Shown: positions 49,035 through 62,617, counted from the stretch's first letter. The stretch: 64,000 nt of DNA from Xanthomonas arboricola pv. juglandis (GCF_001013475.1 NZ_JZEF01000002.1:250785-314784); one strand, 5' to 3'. The notes: generated by a model not told the origin, from the letters alone. Numbers and translations: made by a program.

Positions 49035-49370
49035 ATGGCATACAGACCAAGCCCTACTGGTTTCCTGCTCTGGCTACTTGCACTCGCAGGCGTAGTGGCC
49101 GGTTGTGTAGTGCTTGCGACCCATCGGCCGCCCCTGGTTACACCTGGCATCTGTAAGCCGCTACCTGCAGGCATCAAGAAGATGGGGCGAGCGCTTGCTC
49201 CTCCAGCGGCAGCTACGGCGCTAGGTCCGCACAGTCAGGAGGAAGCCGAATTACGAAGCGCCATGCAGCCCGGTGACACGGTTCATGAGTTCGAGACGGA
49301 AGTGACGGGTGGGCACCTGGTTATGCGGGGAAGGTGCTACATCGGTCAGACCATTGGTTGGATACGCTGA
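49035..49370 (+). CDS. Small membrane-anchored hypothetical protein (111 aa)
   Basis: ATG 49035 begins MAYRPSPTGFLLWLLALAGV and contains one N-terminal hydrophobic segment ending in VAGCVVL, which could be a membrane anchor or a weak lipobox. The rest (HEFETEVTGGHLVMRGRCYI) is soluble. No family recognised. Last plus-strand ORF of the cassette-like run. Confidence 0.5.
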   Translation: MAYRPSPTGFLLWLLALAGVVAGCVVLATHRPPLVTPGICKPLPAGIKKMGRALAPPAAATALGPHSQEEAELRSAMQPGDTVHEFETEVTGGHLVMRGRCYIGQTIGWIR

Positions 49371-49424
49371 GCGCCTGCACGTATTGCGGGTCTTGAGATT
49401 TGGCTGGTGCACTGAAGCAAGGAC

Positions 49425-50684
49425 TCATTTGTTGAGCACTTTGGTTGTCCACACCTGGTCGTAATCGGCATTGTGTGCCTTGGTGAATCCGTTGGCATCG
49501 CTGCGCCCATCGTCGACTTTCTGGCCATCCTTGTAGATCACGTAATGGCGCCCGCCGGCAGCCTGGTCGCCGTGGTAATGCAGCTGCATCCGGTACACCA
49601 GCCTGCTCTCTTCTACTGCTGGCGTCGCTTGTTGATGTTCACCGTTGCTGGCCATCGGCTTTATCTGTAGCAGCGGTGTCGCCTGCTGCGGATGGGCCAC
49701 GACCCAGTGCCTGAAGTTGGCCTGGTCCTGCGCTGACGTTTGCCCGGACGCTGGCCAGATGTAGAGAAACGTTGCCGGGGTATTGGGTGCTGTATTGACG
49801 GCCGGCATGTGCCACTCGTAGACCTGTTGCTTGCCGTCGGCTGTCGTCATCTCGAGCAGGCGAGCACTGCCTTGCGATGGATTGCCGGCGGCACCCGACA
49901 GTTCACTGATCGGCGCCAGGCCGGAGCCCGGTACGGCGCCCGCCAGTGCCAGTAGCAGATCGCGCTGGTTTGTCACTTCCTGCTCGTTCAACGACAGCGA
50001 GCGCAGGTAGCGCGAACGCAGACTGAAACGGTAGCGCGCTTCCTGCAGGGTGAATTCTCCCTCGACCCTGGAGGCTTCGTGCCAGTCGTGTCCGGGTGCC
50101 AGATTGACGGTGCCGTGCATGATGCAAAACCCCTGCTGGGACTGTGCCGCTGGCGGAAAGGGCGATGCGCTGCTGGTGATCGAGGCCAGGATTTCCTTCG
50201 TGCGGCGTTCGGTGATGTCCTGCAGGCGGCTGATCGCCGTCTTCTGGAAACGAAAGGTGGTGCCGTCGCGATGGGCGAAGCCGGTGACCTGTACGACATT
50301 CGGGTCGAGCGGCAACGTGTCTTCCGCGTGTGCGACGATGACCCTGCCATCGTCCTGTGCCAGCCTTTCCACCGGCTTGATCAGTTGGCGCACCTTGCCA
50401 TCGCTGGCCGATGATTGTGCGCTCAGCAGGCGCTGCTCGTAGCCGGCGGCGTCTTCGCGGTAGGTATCGATGTCGCCCCAATAAAACTGCGCGGAACTCC
50501 CCAGAAAGTGCAGGGGCACATTGGTCGTCACGGCAAGACGCCCGATGCAGTAACTGGTGTTGACGGGATTGTCCGCCGACGGCAGCAACGATTTGTTGGT
50601 GGTGTTGGTCGTGCTGCAAGCGGCAAGCAACGCCATGGCAGCAAGCAGCGGTGCGCGCATCAAACGCGTGGCGGAACGTCTCAA
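49425..50684 (-). CDS. Lipoprotein, Tli4-like (putative T6SS immunity family)
   Basis: 419 residues (an ATG at residue 9 is alternative). The lipobox is LLAAMALLAACSTTN. The motif NTSYCIGRLAVTTNVPLHFL resembles the conserved CxGR start of Tli4-type immunity proteins to phospholipase effectors. The C-terminal end RHYVIYKDGQKVDDGRSDAN, then GFTKAHNADYDQVW, looks like a small beta domain. It should be anchored in the periplasm. No partner toxin gene is adjacent, so it may be an orphan immunity protein. Assignment is tentative. Confidence 0.55.
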   Translation of the reverse strand: MRRSATRLMRAPLLAAMALLAACSTTNTTNKSLLPSADNPVNTSYCIGRLAVTTNVPLHFLGSSAQFYWGDIDTYREDAAGYEQRLLSAQSSASDGKVRQLIKPVERLAQDDGRVIVAHAEDTLPLDPNVVQVTGFAHRDGTTFRFQKTAISRLQDITERRTKEILASITSSASPFPPAAQSQQGFCIMHGTVNLAPGHDWHEASRVEGEFTLQEARYRFSLRSRYLRSLSLNEQEVTNQRDLLLALAGAVPGSGLAPISELSGAAGNPSQGSARLLEMTTADGKQQVYEWHMPAVNTAPNTPATFLYIWPASGQTSAQDQANFRHWVVAHPQQATPLLQIKPMASNGEHQQATPAVEESRLVYRMQLHYHGDQAAGGRHYVIYKDGQKVDDGRSDANGFTKAHNADYDQVWTTKVLNK

Positions 50685-50937
50685 CGCAATTCCTTCAAAA
50701 CAGCAATCGGCAATGATAGATGACGCCGGTCTACGTGGCGCGTCCTGCTGCTATCAGCATCGACCGTACCGCTGCGGGATCGAGCGAGCCGAATTCGTTG
50801 TGGTCGTTGCGGGCCACCGTAAACCGCACTGCACCGCTTGGCATCGGCTTTTATGTCGCGCGGTGGTCGATGGCGTGCCTGCCTCCGTTGTGCCTGCCAC
50901 TGCAGGCGTGCGGCGCACCGGGGGGCTAGGCTTGCGA

Positions 50938-51603
50938 TTACTTCTTTCGGTACACCCCGCCGAAGGAGACGTTCATTCCGCCGCATTCCAGGTTGTCGTC
51001 GGCCAGCAGCATGTCGCCCAGCAATTGCAGGCGCACCTTGCAGGTGTGCTCGTTGACTTCGACGCGGTTGCCTTCTGGATAGCCGCGTGCGGTGACCGAG
51101 CCCGTGTGCGGACCGCCCGGCGTCTGTTCCGGGTCGGGAAAGGCGCTGGGCCAGTACGCATCGCCGTTGACGGTGATGCTGCCGTCTGGGTTGGTGGTCA
51201 ACTGCAGCGTGTTGTCGCCGTCGTGCCAGTGGCCGTTCCAGGCCTGCGGTGTGGGCGTGGCCGCGCTTGGCTGCATCTGCAGGCTGGACTGTGCGACCCA
51301 ACCAGCATTGCCGCCTCCCTTGTTGGGATAGAGCACGCAGACGTAGGCATTGCGGCGCTGCGCCGTCAGGACGATATCGTTCTTGACCACGTAGGCGCGC
51401 CCCTGGCATGCGGCCCCGCCCGTGTCCGGGCAACCATCGGTGTCCTTGAGCAGGTACAGGCGCGGCGGGATGACCTTGCCGAGTGAGAACGCCACCGGCG
51501 CGCTGGTGAACAACCCATTGCGGCAGGTGGCATCGTCGTCGGCAGGCGCGGCGTGGACCAGTGGCGAAACGCCCAACAGGGCAAGCATCCAGGCCTTGTG
51601 CAT
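50938..51603 (-). CDS. Exported protein with Cys-rich N-terminal half (221 aa)
   Basis: ATG 51603 has GGAG eight bases upstream. The signal peptide is HKAWMLALLGVSPLVHA. The mature region reads VIPPRLYLLKDTDGCPDTGG and RRNAYVCVLYPNKGGGNAGW, resembling an SH3-like module; the second half has WNGHWHDGDNTLQLTTNPDG, a beta-rich inhibitor-like fold. Family unknown; periplasmic immunity or inhibitor role possible. It follows in the same orientation the region of the Tli4-like gene with a 253-bp gap, in which I see no gene. Confidence 0.6.
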   Translation of the reverse strand: MHKAWMLALLGVSPLVHAAPADDDATCRNGLFTSAPVAFSLGKVIPPRLYLLKDTDGCPDTGGAACQGRAYVVKNDIVLTAQRRNAYVCVLYPNKGGGNAGWVAQSSLQMQPSAATPTPQAWNGHWHDGDNTLQLTTNPDGSITVNGDAYWPSAFPDPEQTPGGPHTGSVTARGYPEGNRVEVNEHTCKVRLQLLGDMLLADDNLECGGMNVSFGGVYRKK

Positions 51604-51887
51604 GGCAATCACTCCAAATGTGGCGCGGTAGTGTGCGGCAAACCGGCCCGTCTTTCAGCAGGAAAGTGCCACCACACGCCACGCATGCCACAGCTGCGCT
51701 GACCACGTCCAGCTCCACACCCGCGCGCAAGCGCGGGCTGCCGATTGCGGCGTGGTACCGCGCATGGTGCTGCGTTGTGCATTCGCCTGCGGGAGATGCG
51801 TACGTCTGAATCACTCAGTGGACGTGTATGAGCCTTCTTCACCTGGGCAGGCAGATGCTGCTGTCTCCAATCGAGAGGGAGTGGAGC

Positions 51888-52508
51888 ATGAAACAGTCAC
51901 TGTTGGTCCTGTCCATCGTCGCGGCGCTGGCGCTCGCTGGCTGCAAGCCGAATGCCGACAAGGAGGCCGCAGCGCCTGCCGCGTCCACCGAGCCGACGCC
52001 GACCGGTGGCGCGGCGACCCCGACCACGCCGCCTGTCGGCGAAGCCAGCCCGGCGCCTGAAGGCGCGGCACGCGCGAGTTCCGGAGACGACATCGCCCTT
52101 GGCTTGCTCGGGGCGGTGGACAACCACGAAATCGCCGCAGCGAAGCAGGCGCAGGACAAGAAGGTCACCGGCGCGGTGCTGGAGTACGCGAAGATGATGG
52201 AGAAAGAGCACACCGAGAACCTGGACAAGACCAAGGCGCTGGGAACGCTGGCCGAAACCCCGGACGTCAAGAAGCTGGAGAGCAAGGGCGAGCAAGACCT
52301 GTCTGCGCTGGGGCAGAAGTCCGGCAAGGACTACGCGGCGGCCTACATCGATGCAATGATCGCCGGGCACAAGGATGCGCTGCAGCTGATCGAGACGCAG
52401 ATGATGACGGTGGCATCGACCGAGCCGGTCAAGCAGCACCTGACCGAGACCAAGACGCACGTCGAGCAGCACCTGGCGAAGGCGGAAGCCATCAAGAAGG
52501 CGATGTGA
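51888..52508 (+). CDS. DUF4142 lipoprotein
   Basis: 206 residues; GAGAGGGAGTGGAG precedes ATG 51888. Lipobox IVAALALAGCKPN, then a Pro/Ala/Thr linker (residues ~25-65), then a DUF4142 four-helix bundle: ALGLLGAVDNHEIAAAKQAQ is seen as IALGLLGAVDNHEIAAAKQA, and EYAKMMEKEHTENLDKTKAL, YIDAMIAGHKDALQLIETQM. The paired His/Asp positions recall ferritin-like DUF305/DUF4142 proteins. Role unknown; probably periplasmic stress or envelope related. Confidence 0.8.
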   Translation: MKQSLLVLSIVAALALAGCKPNADKEAAAPAASTEPTPTGGAATPTTPPVGEASPAPEGAARASSGDDIALGLLGAVDNHEIAAAKQAQDKKVTGAVLEYAKMMEKEHTENLDKTKALGTLAETPDVKKLESKGEQDLSALGQKSGKDYAAAYIDAMIAGHKDALQLIETQMMTVASTEPVKQHLTETKTHVEQHLAKAEAIKKAM

Positions 52509-52680
52509 GCGTGCGCGTGGCAGATCGCCGGTCTGCCACGCCTGGTCTGCAAGCGGCGAGTGAGCGTGACGTCGCCATCTTGAGCTCTAGGGACCTGCGC
52601 GGACGTCGATCAGACGTGCTCTGGCGATGCCTTCGAGCCCACGTCGCGTTGCCGTAAACGCGATGGCAACCAACTTCTGC

Positions 52681-53571
52681 TCAGCGGCACCGATCGAAGG
52701 TTCTGACGCGGGTTTGCTCTGCAATGATCAGGCGGTCTTCCATCTGGCTCAGAATGAAGACCGCAGGCACGTTCTTGTTCGGCGCGTTGGCAGACGCGGT
52801 GATGATGCGCCATGTCCATGGTGTGCGTGCCAGCAGCATGACCGCGTTAGGCCAGAGGTCTTCGCCCTTGCCGGTCATGTGATCCCAGCCGAACTGGATG
52901 AGGTGCTTGGGGTCCGCTGTCTCGGAGTCGCGGCAGGCGATCCCTGCGGTGACCCAGGCGCCTCGCAGTTGCTCGGGAAAATGGGCCTTGGGGACGTGTG
53001 GTTCATAGCTGCCAGCGCCGGTAAGGCGCGTCAACGCGCCTGGCTTCCAGGTATACGTCCAGCTGTAGCGGCCGGGGGCGGGACAGCGCTGCGAGCCGTC
53101 CGGATTGGGTTGTTCCCGTTTGCAGATTGGCGAGTTCTCCTGCACGACGAACACAACCTCGATGCGATTGCCCTGGACTGCAAGAGTCATCACTTCGCCA
53201 GGAATCTGCTCGCTGGCGTCTGGCGTGTAACCGGTCTTGCGTGCCCTGGTTTCCCATTGGTCGATCGGAGCGCTAACGTTGGGTGCCTTCCTGGGTGGGT
53301 GCTTGCGCAATACATCGATGCTGTTGGGGCAGTCGGAAGTGGAACCCGAGCAGTACGAAGAACTCAGATAGACGATCTCATCGACTCCATCCTTGTCCAG
53401 GTCGACGATCTGGACGAAGCCGGCGTAGTCCTCCTTGACGATGTCGTCGTTGACGCTGACGTCTTGCCAAAGCCCTACGATCTCTCCGGCACGGCTCGGG
53501 CTCAGCCTCTGATCCTTTGCCGTTGCAATTGTGGCGATGGCCAACAGTGCCGCCATGACGTAGCTGCGCAT
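52681..53571 (-). CDS. Exported protein with a calcium-type DxDxDG loop (296 aa)
   Basis: ATG 53571 follows GGGAGAGCAAGG. The N-terminus is a signal peptide (MRSYVMAALLAIATIATA). The loop in VQIVDLDKDGVDEIVYLSSS resembles FG-GAP/dockerin-type calcium sites; several Cys pairs follow (YCSGSTSDCPN, PICKREQ, RCPAPG). In some Xanthomonas T4SS immunity proteins a similar calcium loop is present, but I cannot assign this gene to them with confidence. Periplasmic location likely. Confidence 0.55.
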   Translation of the reverse strand: MRSYVMAALLAIATIATAKDQRLSPSRAGEIVGLWQDVSVNDDIVKEDYAGFVQIVDLDKDGVDEIVYLSSSYCSGSTSDCPNSIDVLRKHPPRKAPNVSAPIDQWETRARKTGYTPDASEQIPGEVMTLAVQGNRIEVVFVVQENSPICKREQPNPDGSQRCPAPGRYSWTYTWKPGALTRLTGAGSYEPHVPKAHFPEQLRGAWVTAGIACRDSETADPKHLIQFGWDHMTGKGEDLWPNAVMLLARTPWTWRIITASANAPNKNVPAVFILSQMEDRLIIAEQTRVRTFDRCR

Positions 53572-53921
53572 CCTTGCTCTCCCTGCAGGTTGAGGCCATA
53601 GCCTACAACCCTTGGGAGTTGGCCAGCGCTGCCTGAGCCCTCACCACTGCCGCGCTTGTTTGATTTTCGTCAATTCCACCGACACATGAAATTCGCAGTG
53701 GGGGTGCTTGACTGCATCGGTCAAGAATCGTTGCGGAGTTGCGCATGAGTGCAGTCACGGTAGAAAGGGTCGACCAGGCCTTGAGTAGGCAGGGGTCGAT
53801 CCGGACGGGAGTTGGACTGGTGCGTCGTGACCGAGCGCCGGTGGATCTGCGGGGTAGGTCGGCCCGCGTCGTCTCCTTTGTCACGGTGCGTGCGCGCGCC
53901 GTGGTCTGCTGAGGGGGCGCC
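53572..53921. other. Intergenic region upstream of the glgE operon
   Basis: 350 bases between two divergent genes. No ORF with a ribosome binding site and no recognisable operator; a GAGGGGG purine tract just before ATG 53922 serves as ribosome binding site for glgE. Promoters for both directions are expected here. Confidence 0.4.
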
Positions 53922-56900
53922 ATGCGGATCTGTGTTCTCAATGAGGCAACCGGCGAGCAGGCCGGGCTGGAGCAGCGCTGCAAGTCGGCGCGTGAGGCGG
54001 GCTTTGACCATGTGGTGCTCGCGCCGCCATTTGCACGCGACGCCGAAGGCCGGCTAAGCGAGGTCGCCACCACCGGCGAGGAAGACGCGCAGCGTCTGCG
54101 CGAGGTGGTGCAGGCCGCGCACCGGGCCGGCGTGAAGCTGCTGCTCGATGTGCGCCTGGATGAAGTGGGCGGCGCCAGCGCCGTGGTGCGCGACAACCCG
54201 CAGTGGTTCCGCGCACGCAGCACGGCGGTGCCGGACCCGCGCCAGCCGCGCGCCACGCCCGAAGTGGCCGAGGCACGCTTTACCTATGCGCAGGAAGGTG
54301 CGGCGCTGGTGGAGTGGTGGAGCGCGCGCTTGCTGGACTGGGCATCGCAGGGCGTGGCCGGCTTCCGCCTGTTGCAGCCGCAGCAGGTGCCGGCGCAGCG
54401 CTGGCGCGAGTTGATCGCCCGCGTGCATGCGCAGGCACCGGAGGTGGTGTTTGCGGCGTGGACGCCGGGCCTGGGCATCGAGGCCTTGCAGCAACTGGCC
54501 GGTGCCGGGTTCGATGTGGCGTTCTCCTCGCTCGCATGGTGGGACGGCCGCGGCAGCTGGTTCTTCGACGAAGACACGGCACTGCGCGCGTTGGCGTCGC
54601 AGGTTGTCGCAGTGGTGGGCGCGCCCGATGGCAAACGTGCGGCCACTGCCGGGCAGCACTGGCAACTGGCCCAGGCACTGGGCGGGGCGTGGCTGCTGGA
54701 CGAGACGCAGCTGGAGACAGTGCCCTTGTCGATCAGGGCCCGCGATGGCGTGCCGCCCAGCAATGCCGGCCTGCGGTTGCGTCCGCTGCTGCGCGAGGGC
54801 ACTGGCCTGACGGCGGTGGCGATCGAGCCGCTGGGTGGCTTGCCGTCGCTGCTGTTGATCAATGGCGATGCCGATCATGTGGTGCCGGTCCCGGCGCCGG
54901 ATCTGCTGCGCCTGCTCGGCGATGCCGAAGCACTGGTGGGCGAGGATGGCAGCACGCTCTCCGGCGCGACGCTGGAAGCATTGGAGCCGGGCGAGGTGCG
55001 GGTCTATCGCAGCGTGCCGGCACGGCACGTGCTGGCGGTGCCGCGCATGCGTCCGCGCCCGCAGACCGCGGCCGCCTGGCCGCGCGTGTGCATCGAGTCG
55101 GTGACCCCGTCGGTCGATAACGGCCGCTTCCCGGTCAAGCGCACCGTGGGCGACCGCATTTGCGTGGAAGCCGATGCGTTCTGCGATGGGCACGACCGCA
55201 TCGCGGTGGCGGTGCTGTGGCGCCCGGCCGATGCCAAGACCTGGGTCAGCGCGCCGATGCGTGCGTTGGGCAACGATCGCTGGCGTGCAGAGTTCCCGCT
55301 GGAGCGTATCGGCACTTATGAGTTCCGGGTGGAAGGCTGGCGCGATGTGTTCGCCACCTTGCATGCGGACCTGGAAAAGAAGCGCGCCGCCAACACGGTG
55401 CTGCCGGTGGACGTGCAGGAAGCGGTGGCCGTGGTGCAGGCCGCGCATGCACGCAGCAGCGGTGCCTTGGCCGAGCGCCTGCAGGCCGTCCTCACCCGCA
55501 TCGGTGCGCAGAGCGAGCCGCTGCAGCAGCTGGCGATCGTGCTGGAGCCGGACACCGCGCAGGCGATGGCAGCAGCCGACGACAAGCCGTTCCGCTCCGA
55601 GACGCCGGTGACCTTCCGGGTGGAGTCCGAGCGGCGCGCGGCGCATTTCGCCAGCTGGTACGAATTGTTCCCGCGCTCGCAAAGCGGCGATCCGCAACGG
55701 CACGGCAGCTTCGACGATGTGATCAAGCGGCTGGCGCATATCCGCGCGATGAACTTCGACGTGCTGTACATGCCGCCGATCCACCCGATCGGCGCGAAGA
55801 ATCGCAAGGGCCGCAACAACTCGGTCACCGCGGTCGATGGCGAGCCGGGCAGCCCGTATGCGATCGGCGCGGCCGATGGCGGGCATACCGAGGTGCATGC
55901 CGAGCTCGGCGGGCTCGAGGGCTTCCGCAGGTTGATCCAGGCCGCACGTGCGCATGGGCTGGAAGTGGCGCTGGACTTCGCCATCCAGTGCGCGCCGGAT
56001 CACCCGTGGTTGAAGGACCACAAGGACTGGTTCACCTGGCGCGCGGATGGCTCGATTCCGTATGCGGAGAACCCGCCGAAGAAATACCAGGACATCGTCA
56101 ACGTCGACTTCTATGCCAGCGGCGCGGTGCCGGACCTGTGGAACACGCTACGCGATGCGGTGCTGTTCTGGGTCAACGAGGGCGTGACGCTGTTCCGCGT
56201 CGACAACCCGCATACCAAGCCGTTCCCGTTCTGGGAGTGGTTGATTGCCGATATCCGCGGGCGCCGGCCGGATGTGGTGTTCCTGTCGGAGGCCTTCACC
56301 CGGCCGAAGATGATGTACCGCCTGGCCAAGTGCGGTTTCTCGCAGTCCTATACCTACTTCACCTGGCGCAACCACAAGCACGAGTTGCAGGAGTATGTGG
56401 AAGAGTTGAACCAGGGCGTGCCGCGCGAATGCTTCCGCCCGCACTTCTTCGTCAACACGCCGGACATCAATCCGCTGTTCCTGCAGACCAGCGGGCGCAA
56501 CGGGCATCTGATCCGCGCCGCGCTGGCGACCACGCTGTCGGGGCTGTGGGGCATGTATCAGGGCTTTGAGCTGTGCGAGGCCACGCCGCTGGCGCCGGGC
56601 AAGGAAGAGTATCTGGACTCGGAGAAGTTCCAGCTGCGCGCCTGGCCCGAGCGTGCGCCCGGCGACATCGTCGATGAGATCACCCGCTTCAATCAGCTGC
56701 GCCGCATGCACCCGGAGCTGCAGTCGCACCTGGGCACGCGCTTCTACCAGGCGCACAACGACCAGGTGCTGTACTTCGGCAAGTTCCTGGATGCCGGCTA
56801 CCTGTCGCGCAGCCGCAGCATGGTGTTGGTGGCGATCAACCTGGACCCCAACGCTGCGCAGGACGTCGCAATCGAAGTGCCATTGTGGGAGTTGGGCCTG

Positions 56901-57038
56901 CCCGATCACGCCAGCGTGGCGGTGGACGACCTGTGGGACGGCCATCGCTTCACATGGCAGGGAAAACAGCAACACATCCGTTTAGAGGCGACGCGGCCGT
57001 TCGCGTTATGGCGCATCCGCGCAGGAGAGGTCGCATGA
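53922..57038 (+). CDS. glgE: Alpha-1,4-glucan:maltose-1-phosphate maltosyltransferase GlgE with degenerate GH13-like N-terminus
   Basis: 1,038 residues, about 350 longer than usual GlgE. The C-terminal ~650 residues are a full Glg[20 protein letters not shown] (~625), the nucleophile Asp in [20 protein letters not shown] (~760) and the acid Glu in [17 protein letters not shown] (~790). The first ~370 residues look like a second amylase-type barrel ([20 protein letters not shown]), but where a GFRxD nucleophile is expected it reads [18 protein letters not shown], so it is probably inactive and structural or regulatory. GlgE extends glucans from maltose-1-phosphate. Coupled to treS by an ATGA overlap. 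Confidence 0.9.
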   Translation: MRICVLNEATGEQAGLEQRCKSAREAGFDHVVLAPPFARDAEGRLSEVATTGEEDAQRLREVVQAAHRAGVKLLLDVRLDEVGGASAVVRDNPQWFRARSTAVPDPRQPRATPEVAEARFTYAQEGAALVEWWSARLLDWASQGVAGFRLLQPQQVPAQRWRELIARVHAQAPEVVFAAWTPGLGIEALQQLAGAGFDVAFSSLAWWDGRGSWFFDEDTALRALASQVVAVVGAPDGKRAATAGQHWQLAQALGGAWLLDETQLETVPLSIRARDGVPPSNAGLRLRPLLREGTGLTAVAIEPLGGLPSLLLINGDADHVVPVPAPDLLRLLGDAEALVGEDGSTLSGATLEALEPGEVRVYRSVPARHVLAVPRMRPRPQTAAAWPRVCIESVTPSVDNGRFPVKRTVGDRICVEADAFCDGHDRIAVAVLWRPADAKTWVSAPMRALGNDRWRAEFPLERIGTYEFRVEGWRDVFATLHADLEKKRAANTVLPVDVQEAVAVVQAAHARSSGALAERLQAVLTRIGAQSEPLQQLAIVLEPDTAQAMAAADDKPFRSETPVTFRVESERRAAHFASWYELFPRSQSGDPQRHGSFDDVIKRLAHIRAMNFDVLYMPPIHPIGAKNRKGRNNSVTAVDGEPGSPYAIGAADGGHTEVHAELGGLEGFRRLIQAARAHGLEVALDFAIQCAPDHPWLKDHKDWFTWRADGSIPYAENPPKKYQDIVNVDFYASGAVPDLWNTLRDAVLFWVNEGVTLFRVDNPHTKPFPFWEWLIADIRGRRPDVVFLSEAFTRPKMMYRLAKCGFSQSYTYFTWRNHKHELQEYVEELNQGVPRECFRPHFFVNTPDINPLFLQTSGRNGHLIRAALATTLSGLWGMYQGFELCEATPLAPGKEEYLDSEKFQLRAWPERAPGDIVDEITRFNQLRRMHPELQSHLGTRFYQAHNDQVLYFGKFLDAGYLSRSRSMVLVAINLDPNAAQDVAIEVPLWELGLPDHASVAVDDLWDGHRFTWQGKQQHIRLEATRPFALWRIRAGEVA

Positions 57039-60000
57039 ATGCAGTCCCATCGTTACAAGCCGACGCGGAACAGTCCGCGGTGGTTGCAGATCAGCTTTGG
57101 TACAAGGACGCGATCATCTACCAGGTGCACGTCAAGTCGTTCTTCGACTCCAACGACGATGGCATCGGCGATTTTCCGGGGCTGATTTCCAAGCTGGACT
57201 ACATCGCCGAACTCGGCGTGGACACCATCTGGCTGCTGCCGTTCTACCCCAGCCCGCGCCGCGACGACGGCTACGACATCGCCGAATACATGGCGGTGCA
57301 TCCGGACTACGGCAGCATCGAAGACTTCGAGCAGCTGGTGGCGCAGGCGCATGCACGCGGTATCCGCATCGTCACCGAGCTGGTGATCAACCACACCTCC
57401 GATCAGCACCCCTGGTTCCAGCGCGCACGCACTGCGCCGGCCGGCTCGCCGGAGCGCGACTTCTATGTGTGGTCGGACACCGACCAGGAATACGAAGGCA
57501 CGCGGATCATTTTCTGCGATACCGAAAAATCCAACTGGACCTGGGACCCGGTGGCCGGGCAGTACTTCTGGCACCGCTTCTACTCGCACCAGCCGGACCT
57601 GAACTTCGACAACCCCGCGGTGCTGGAAGCGGTGCTGGAAGTGATGCGCTTCTGGCTGGACCGCGGTGTGGACGGGCTGCGTCTGGATGCGGTGCCGTAC
57701 CTGATCGAGCGCTCCGGCACCTCCAACGAGAACCTGCCGGAAACCCATGCGATCCTGCGCAAGATCCGCGCCACCCTGGATGCCGAATACCCGGACCGCA
57801 TGCTGCTGGCCGAGGCCAACATGTGGCCGGAAGACACCCAGCAGTACTTCGGCCAGAACGCCGACGAATGCCATATGGCGTTCCACTTCCCGCTGATGCC
57901 GCGCATGTACATGGCGATCGCGCGCGAAGACCGCTTCCCGATCACCGACATCATGCGCCAGACCCCGGAGATTCCGGAGAGCTGCCAGTGGGCGATCTTC
58001 CTGCGCAACCATGATGAGTTGACGCTGGAAATGGTCACCGATTCGGAGCGCGATTATCTGTGGCAGACCTATGCCGCCGACCGCCGCGCACGCATCAACC
58101 TGGGCATCCGGCGCCGGCTGGCGCCGCTGCTGGAGCGCGACCGCCGCCGCATCGAGTTGATGACCTCCCTGTTGCTGACCATGCCCGGCACGCCGGTGCT
58201 GTATTACGGCGACGAGATCGGCATGGGCGACAACATCCATCTGGGCGACCGCGATGGCGTGCGCACGCCGATGCAGTGGTCGATCGACCGCAATGGCGGC
58301 TTCTCGCGCGCCGATCCGGCGCAGCTGGTGCTGCCGCCGGTGATGGACCCGCTGTACGGCTTCCAGGCAGTGAATGTGGAAGCGCAGATCCGCGACCAGC
58401 ATTCGCTGCTGACCTGGACCCGCCGCGTGCTCAGTGTGCGCAAGCGCTACCAGGCCTTCGGCCGCGGCAGCCTGCGCTTTCTGTATCCGGGCAACCGCCG
58501 CATGCTGGCCTACCTGCGGTGCTACCAGGACGAGACGGTGCTGTGCGTGGCCAACCTCTCGCACACGCTGCAGGCGGTGGAGCTGGACCTGTCCGAGTTC
58601 GAGGGCCGCGTGCCGGTGGACATCATCGGCGGCGGCAGCTTCCCGCCGGTCGGGCGGTTGACCTATCTGCTCACCGTGCCGCCGTTCGGCTTCTACGCGT
58701 TCCAGCTGGTCAGCGAAGGCACCTTGCCGGACTGGCATGTGCCCAGCCCGGTGCCGTTGCCGGACTACCGCACGCTGGTGTTGCGCAGCGACACCGACGA
58801 GAGCAATGCGCTGCTGCCGCATCTGCCCACACTGGAAGCGGAGATCCTGCCGGCCTGGTTGTCGGCACGGCGCTGGTTCTCGGCCAAGGACCAGGCACTC
58901 AAGCACGTGCGCATCTCGCGCCGCACGCCGCTGCCGGGCGCCGAGCCGATGAGCCTGCTGGAGCTGGAAGTGGAGCTGGAAGACGGCCACCACGAGAGCT
59001 ACATGCTGCCGGTCGGCATCGTGTGGGAGCGCGACCAGCCCAGCACCCTGGCCGAGCAGCTTGCGCTGGCGCGGGTGCGCCAGGGCCGCGAGGTGGGTTA
59101 CCTCACCGATGCCTTCGCGCTCAAGCCGATGGTGCGCGGGGTGATCGACGCCTTGCGCGACAACGCCGCGCTGGAGTTCTGCGATGGCGACGATGCCTCG
59201 CAGCAGGGACAGGTGCGCTTCGAGGCGACACCGGCGCTGGTCACGCTGGAAATACCGCAGGATCCGGAGATCCGCTGGCTGTCGGCCGAGCAGAGCAACA
59301 GTTCGCTGGTGGTCGCCGACAAGGCGGTGTTCAAGCTGCTGCGGCATGTGGCCAACGGTGCCAACCCGGAAATCGAGATCGGCCGTCGCCTGACCGAGAT
59401 GGGCTACGCCAACGCTGCGCCCTTGCTGGGCAGCGTCAGCCGCATCGATGCGCAGGGCACCATCACCACGATCGCACTGCTGCAGGGCTTCATCCGCAAC
59501 CAGGGCGATGCCTGGCGCTGGACGCTGGACCATCTGGCACGCAGCTTCGACGAGTACGCCACCGCGCAGACCGACGAATCGCGTGCCGAGGCCATTGCCG
59601 GCTACGACGCCTTCGCCGCGGTGGTCGGCAAGCGCCTGGCCGAGTTGCACGAGGCCTTGTCGCGCGACACCGACGACGCCGACTTCGCCCCGCAGCGCAT
59701 CGACCTGCCCACCGCCAACGATGTGGTGGCCGGCGTCGCACGCCAGGTCGAGGAGATGTGGGACACGGTCAATGCCCGCCTGGCCGGCAGCGACGATGCG
59801 ACTGAACGCGAAGCGCTGCAGGCAGTGCTGGCCGAGCGCCCGCAGCTGGATGCCTTGCTCGCCCAGGCACCGAGCGTGCTGGCCGATTCCTTGCTGACCC
59901 GCGTGCACGGCGACTTCCACCTGGGCCAGATCCTGGTGGCCTTCGACGATGTGGTGCTGATCGACTTCGAAGGCGAGCCGGCCAAGCCGCTGTCCGAGCG

Positions 60001-60381
60001 GCGCGCCAAGGCCAGCCCGCTGCGCGATGTGGCCGGCTTCCTGCGCTCGCTCGATTACGCCAGCGAAGTGTCGGCGCGTGGCGAGGAAGGCACCGCCGCC
60101 CGTGCGGGCGTGGGCGTGGACACGCATCTGGACGAGTTCCTGGTGCAGTTCCGCCGCCGCTCCACACAGGCGTTTCTGGACGCGTACCATGCCGTGCTCG
60201 ACGCCAGTACGCACCCGTGGATCGCACCGGCAGCGTTCAACGCGGCCACCTTGCTGTTCCTGGTGGAGAAGGCCTGTTACGAGGTGCGTTACGAAGCTGC
60301 CAACCGCCCCGGCTGGCTGATGGTGCCGATCGAGGGCTTGCGACGCATCCTGCACCGCGCGCGCGCTGGTGCGGGAGACAC

Positions 60382-60385
<4 letters not shown>
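57035..60385 (+). CDS. treS: Trehalose synthase / maltokinase fusion (TreS-Mak)
   Basis: 1,116 residues. The TreS domain (~25-560) has the GH13 motifs: [16 protein letters not shown], nucleophile Asp in [15 protein letters not shown] (~220), acid Glu in [13 protein letters not shown] and the third Asp in [12 protein letters not shown]. The C-terminal maltokinase (~640-1110) has the phosphotransferase loop [16 protein letters not shown] (~957) and metal ligand [14 protein letters not shown]. It turns trehalose into maltose and phosphorylates it to maltose-1-phosphate, the donor for GlgE. Start and stop overlap glgE and glgB. Confidence 0.94.
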
Positions 60386-62580
<2,195 letters not shown>

Positions 62581-62592
62581 TGCAGCACACAT

Positions 62593-62617
62593 AGCGCCGG
62601 ACCGCTGGTCCGGCGCT
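62593..62617 (+). terminator. GC-rich hairpin after glgB
   Basis: AGCGCCGGACC pairs perfectly with GGTCCGGCGCT over a three-base loop, 12 bp after the glgB stop. There is no U-run, so it may need Rho or act as a stability element. The remaining gap to 62953 (about 330 bp) shows no gene and no Fur-box-like palindrome that I can recognise. Confidence 0.65.

Noticed and set aside
54054..56021. 655-codon minus-strand open frame
   Set aside because: Antisense of glgE, composition typical of shadow frames.
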